DNA of 62,338 bases from Lachnospiraceae bacterium (GTDB lineage Bacteria; Bacillota; Clostridia; Lachnospirales; Lachnospiraceae), in assembly GCA_009777715.1 (NCBI GenBank), contig WRLH01000021.1, forward strand, positions 1 through 62,338, in the 5' to 3' direction. Below, in pieces: positions 59,872-62,338 of the stretch (the stretch's first letter is position 1; each line of letters starts with the position of its first letter). Both the position numbers and the translations under genes were made by a program. The notes under the pieces were generated by a model that worked only from the letters and a program-made list of their open reading frames with translations, was not told the DNA's origin and searched no databases.

Positions 59872-60879
59872 ATGAAAACCAAGGAAAAGAGACAGAAAAG
59901 AGCAAAATTTAATGATGAACATCTTCATCGGGCAAAACCGCAATTAACGTGGCGAAATATCTGGCTTCAACGTGAGTTGATTATCATGAGTGTTCCGCTA
60001 TTATTATACATAATATTTTTCCGATATTTTCCAATTACTGGCTGGGCGATGGCCTTCCAGAATTATAAGCCGGCGATTAGGAACGTATGGGACCAGGAAT
60101 GGGTCGGACTTACCAATTTCCAGAACTTATTAAATAATAATACCCTTTACGGGCAAATGTTTTTGCGTTCAGTCCGCAATACTTTTGCTCAAAGTCTGCT
60201 TTCAATGGCATTAGGGTTTGTCTGTGCGATTGGTCTTTCGCTATTACTTAATGAGGTAAGAAACAGAGGTTTTAAAAGAATTATCCAGAATATCTCATAT
60301 ATGCCCCATTTCTTGAGCTGGATTATCGCAACAGGCATGATTGCCACCGCGCTTTCATTGCCGCAGTCGGGCGGTTTTATCAATATCGTCCTTTATGAAT
60401 GGTTAGGCATCTTAAAAGAACCGATTCAATTCCTAAACCATCCGCAATATTTCTGGGGCATCGTTGCCGGCGGCCAGCTGTGGAAAAGCCTAGGCTGGAA
60501 CACGATTATCTATCTTGCCGCAATGACCGCAATTGATCCCCAGCTTTACGAAGCCGCCGAAATTGACGGCGCAAACCGCTGGCGCAAAATGTGGCATATC
60601 ACTTTACCCAGCATCAAAGCAACGATTGTTATCCTCTTAATTATGTCAACCGGGTATATGCTTGAATCCGGCTTTGAAATCCAGTATTTCCTTGGCGGAT
60701 CAGTTAATAAAGAAATGGCAGAAAATATTGATATTTTCGTGCTTAGGTACGGTATTCAAGTCAGATCCCAGTTCCATATCGGGACTGTTGCCGGGATTAT
60801 GAAAACAATAGTCGCCATTTTCTTTGTTTCAGCAGCGAACTGGCTTGCCAAAGTTCTCGGCTCGGAAAGATTAGTATAG
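59872..60879 (+). CDS. ABC importer permease, LplB-like
   Basis: 335-residue inner membrane permease with six helices (the first at about 40-58). The ATPase-contact EAA loop is EAAEIDGANRWRKMWHITLPSI (about 223-244). AAGGACGTG precedes the ATG. Its partner is the next gene, 12 bp downstream. Confidence 0.92.
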   Translation: MKTKEKRQKRAKFNDEHLHRAKPQLTWRNIWLQRELIIMSVPLLLYIIFFRYFPITGWAMAFQNYKPAIRNVWDQEWVGLTNFQNLLNNNTLYGQMFLRSVRNTFAQSLLSMALGFVCAIGLSLLLNEVRNRGFKRIIQNISYMPHFLSWIIATGMIATALSLPQSGGFINIVLYEWLGILKEPIQFLNHPQYFWGIVAGGQLWKSLGWNTIIYLAAMTAIDPQLYEAAEIDGANRWRKMWHITLPSIKATIVILLIMSTGYMLESGFEIQYFLGGSVNKEMAENIDIFVLRYGIQVRSQFHIGTVAGIMKTIVAIFFVSAANWLAKVLGSERLV

Positions 60880-60891
60880 GAGGAAACCATC

Positions 60892-61875
60892 ATGAGTGAA
60901 TTGAAATCCAAAAAATACAAACAAGTAAAAGTAAAACGCGAAGATGGCACGGTTGTCCTTGTCAACAAGAAAAGGGCTAATCTTTCCTTTGAAAACGTCA
61001 CCTTTACCATTTTAAACACCGCGTTCTTAATTATCCTTGCCGCGGTAATGCTTTATCCCATGCTGAATGTCCTTGCGGTTTCCTTTAATGAAGCAATTGA
61101 TTCAACACGCGGCGGAATCACGATTTGGCCGCGGGCATGGACGCTTAGGAATTATGAAATCGTCCTAAATATGCCATCGATTCTGACCGCTTTTTATGTC
61201 AGCGTCGCCCGGCTTGTCGTGACGGTTATTTCAAACCTTATTCCAACGACCATGCTTGCTTATGTTCTATCACGCCGTCATTATTTATTTGTGAAGCCGA
61301 TTACAATTATCTTTGTTATTACAATGTACTTTAACGTTGGCATGATTCCCAATTATCTTTTCATGCAACAGCTAGGCTTGCTTAATACGTTTACAGTCTA
61401 TTGGCTGCCGGGGATGATTTCCACCTTTAACTTAATCGTTATCCGGACTTATATCCGCTCTCTTCCCGAATCACTGATTGAATCGGCGAAAATTGACGGT
61501 GCAAGTGAGTTCCGTATTTTTGCCCAGATTGTTACTCCGTTATGTATTCCGGTGCTGGCAACGATTACTTTGTTCGTTGCGGTAGGAAGCTGGAACGATT
61601 GGTTCACCAACTTCCTTTACAATCCCGGCGCGTCACATTTAACCACTCTGCAATACGAATTACAAAAGCTGCTTGCTAATGCGGCTTCGGCCGGGAACAG
61701 TGCGGCGGCGGCGGCTACTCAGGCGGCCCAGGCTTCCTTTGGGCAGACGCAGGTCACGCCGTTATCGCTCCGCTCAACAATTACGGTTGTTACTGCCCTG
61801 CCGATATTGCTTGTTTATCCGTTCTTGCAGAAGTATTTCGTTAATGGGTTGATGTTAGGCGGCGTTAAAGAGTAA
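60892..61875 (+). CDS. ABC importer permease, YtcP-like
   Basis: 327-residue permease with six helices (first at about 39-60). The EAA loop reads ESAKIDGASEFRIFAQIVTPLC. Between the last two helices is an Ala/Ser-rich insertion (about 260-285, NAASAGNSAAAAATQAAQAS). TAGGAGG precedes the ATG. The operon has no ATPase gene, so a shared MsmX-type ATPase coded elsewhere is expected. Confidence 0.92.
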   Translation: MSELKSKKYKQVKVKREDGTVVLVNKKRANLSFENVTFTILNTAFLIILAAVMLYPMLNVLAVSFNEAIDSTRGGITIWPRAWTLRNYEIVLNMPSILTAFYVSVARLVVTVISNLIPTTMLAYVLSRRHYLFVKPITIIFVITMYFNVGMIPNYLFMQQLGLLNTFTVYWLPGMISTFNLIVIRTYIRSLPESLIESAKIDGASEFRIFAQIVTPLCIPVLATITLFVAVGSWNDWFTNFLYNPGASHLTTLQYELQKLLANAASAGNSAAAAATQAAQASFGQTQVTPLSLRSTITVVTALPILLVYPFLQKYFVNGLMLGGVKE

Positions 61876-61899
61876 GTTTGTAATTGAGATGTATATATG

Positions 61900-61933
61900 A
61901 AAAAAGGGCTTCCGCGTTGGAAGCCCTTTTTTT
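61900..61933 (+). terminator. Rho-independent terminator of importer operon
   Basis: Stem AAAAAAGGGCTTCC / GGAAGCCCTTTTTT with the loop GCGTT and a run of seven T. Confidence 0.92.
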
Positions 61934-62295
61934 GCGGTCGCGGCCTGCGTCATTGCGTTCTCTGAATCATGTCATTGCGGCCTTCGTCATTGCGGCCTTT
62001 GAGCCGCAATCCCAATATGAGCTTCCACGTATTTCACAGTACATGAGCAAATAAATTTCCACTTATGAAAGCTGTTTCCGCGTATACGAGAGCTGTCAAT
62101 TCACCGCCCGACCCGCTTTCGCTCCGCGCTTTAAATCCGCGCGTTTGAGAGTGTCGATTCACCGCCCGACCCGCTTTCGCTCCGAGAGAATCGTTGCGTT
62201 ACATAATGTGGTAAAATACACCGCATAAGTAACGACGATTCTCAAGGGTCGGCCTTATTAATCGCACTCTCCATCGCATGATGAAAGACTTGAAT

Positions 62296-62338
62296 GTACA
62301 TGAGCAAAAATTTTCCACGCACTACCCTTTGAGACAAG
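62296..62338 (-). mobile_element. MITE-like element, copy 3 (inverted, cut by window end)
   Basis: GTACATGAGCAAAAATTTTC and the following bases to CTTTGAGACAAG are the reverse complement of the right end of copies 1 and 2. The rest lies beyond the window. Confidence 0.7.

Larger units (their letters stand above)
61876..62338. other. Repeat-rich end of window
   Basis: 463 bp without a gene: the importer terminator, three ATTGCGG/CCGCAAT palindromes (about 61951-62012), a solo TIR end (62039-62062), an inverted copy of the TIR-linked module (about 62085-62295) and the start of an inverted TIR element. Confidence 0.75.

Overview
The window comes from a low-to-moderate GC Gram-positive bacterium of the class Clostridia, most likely a gut or rumen Lachnospiraceae-like xylan degrader. 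This is inferred from the shape/division gene order (mreB-mreC-mreD-PBP2-minC-minD-minE-rodA), SepF with MinCDE, lipoproteins with Gram-positive lipoboxes, strong AGGAGG ribosome sites and an aldouronate-use locus of Firmicutes type. No rRNA, tRNA, CRISPR array or intact insertion sequence was found.

Layout. (1) 1-9.2 kb: nitroreductase, lexA, a DUF5050-like lipoprotein behind an 11-unit AAGC microsatellite, a broken Rpn-family nuclease gene, a flavin-binding protein, a yneA-like SOS division inhibitor with three LexA boxes, and a two-component system. (2) 9.2-16.8 kb: a XerC-like recombinase coupled to a TtcA-family protein (apparently leaderless), dtd, a four-gene operon ending in an unusual ABC-2 permease/alpha-beta hydrolase fusion, a composite repeat island, and a PIN-domain protein with a small partner. 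(3) 17-24.5 kb: a large hybrid sensor kinase, a 12-unit 17-bp hairpin array, a cytidylate-kinase-like protein, an M50-like membrane protease and a phosphotransferase/methyltransferase fusion. (4) 24.6-41.2 kb: a long minus-strand envelope block, read from radC and mreB down to rluD, that sets cell shape, places the division site and makes peptidoglycan. (5) 41.4-44 kb: a PLP enzyme and a ferredoxin-type aldo/keto reductase with repeat arrays around them. (6) 44.1-61.9 kb: a xylan/glucuronoxylan catabolic island.

In the island an ABC importer (binding protein plus two permeases, no ATPase) brings in aldouronates. Cytoplasmic GH67 alpha-glucuronidase, GH43, GH39 and GH3 enzymes and an SGNH esterase trim them. 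UxaC, a UxuB-like SDR and UxuA carry the released glucuronate towards 2-keto-3-deoxygluconate. The divergent control region at 57.65-58.03 kb has three copies of one motif spaced by whole helical turns, and two related copies lie upstream of the GH3 gene, so one unseen regulator may control both. 

Intergenic DNA is rich in repeats: a palindromic element of about 96 bp, a terminal-inverted-repeat element of about 210-225 bp with an attached module, many short ATTGCGG/CCGCAAT palindromes and several tandem hairpin arrays. The strongest candidates for new biology are the permease-hydrolase fusion operon with its operator-like palindrome, the phased regulatory motif of the xylan island, the hairpin arrays and the non-autonomous repeat families.
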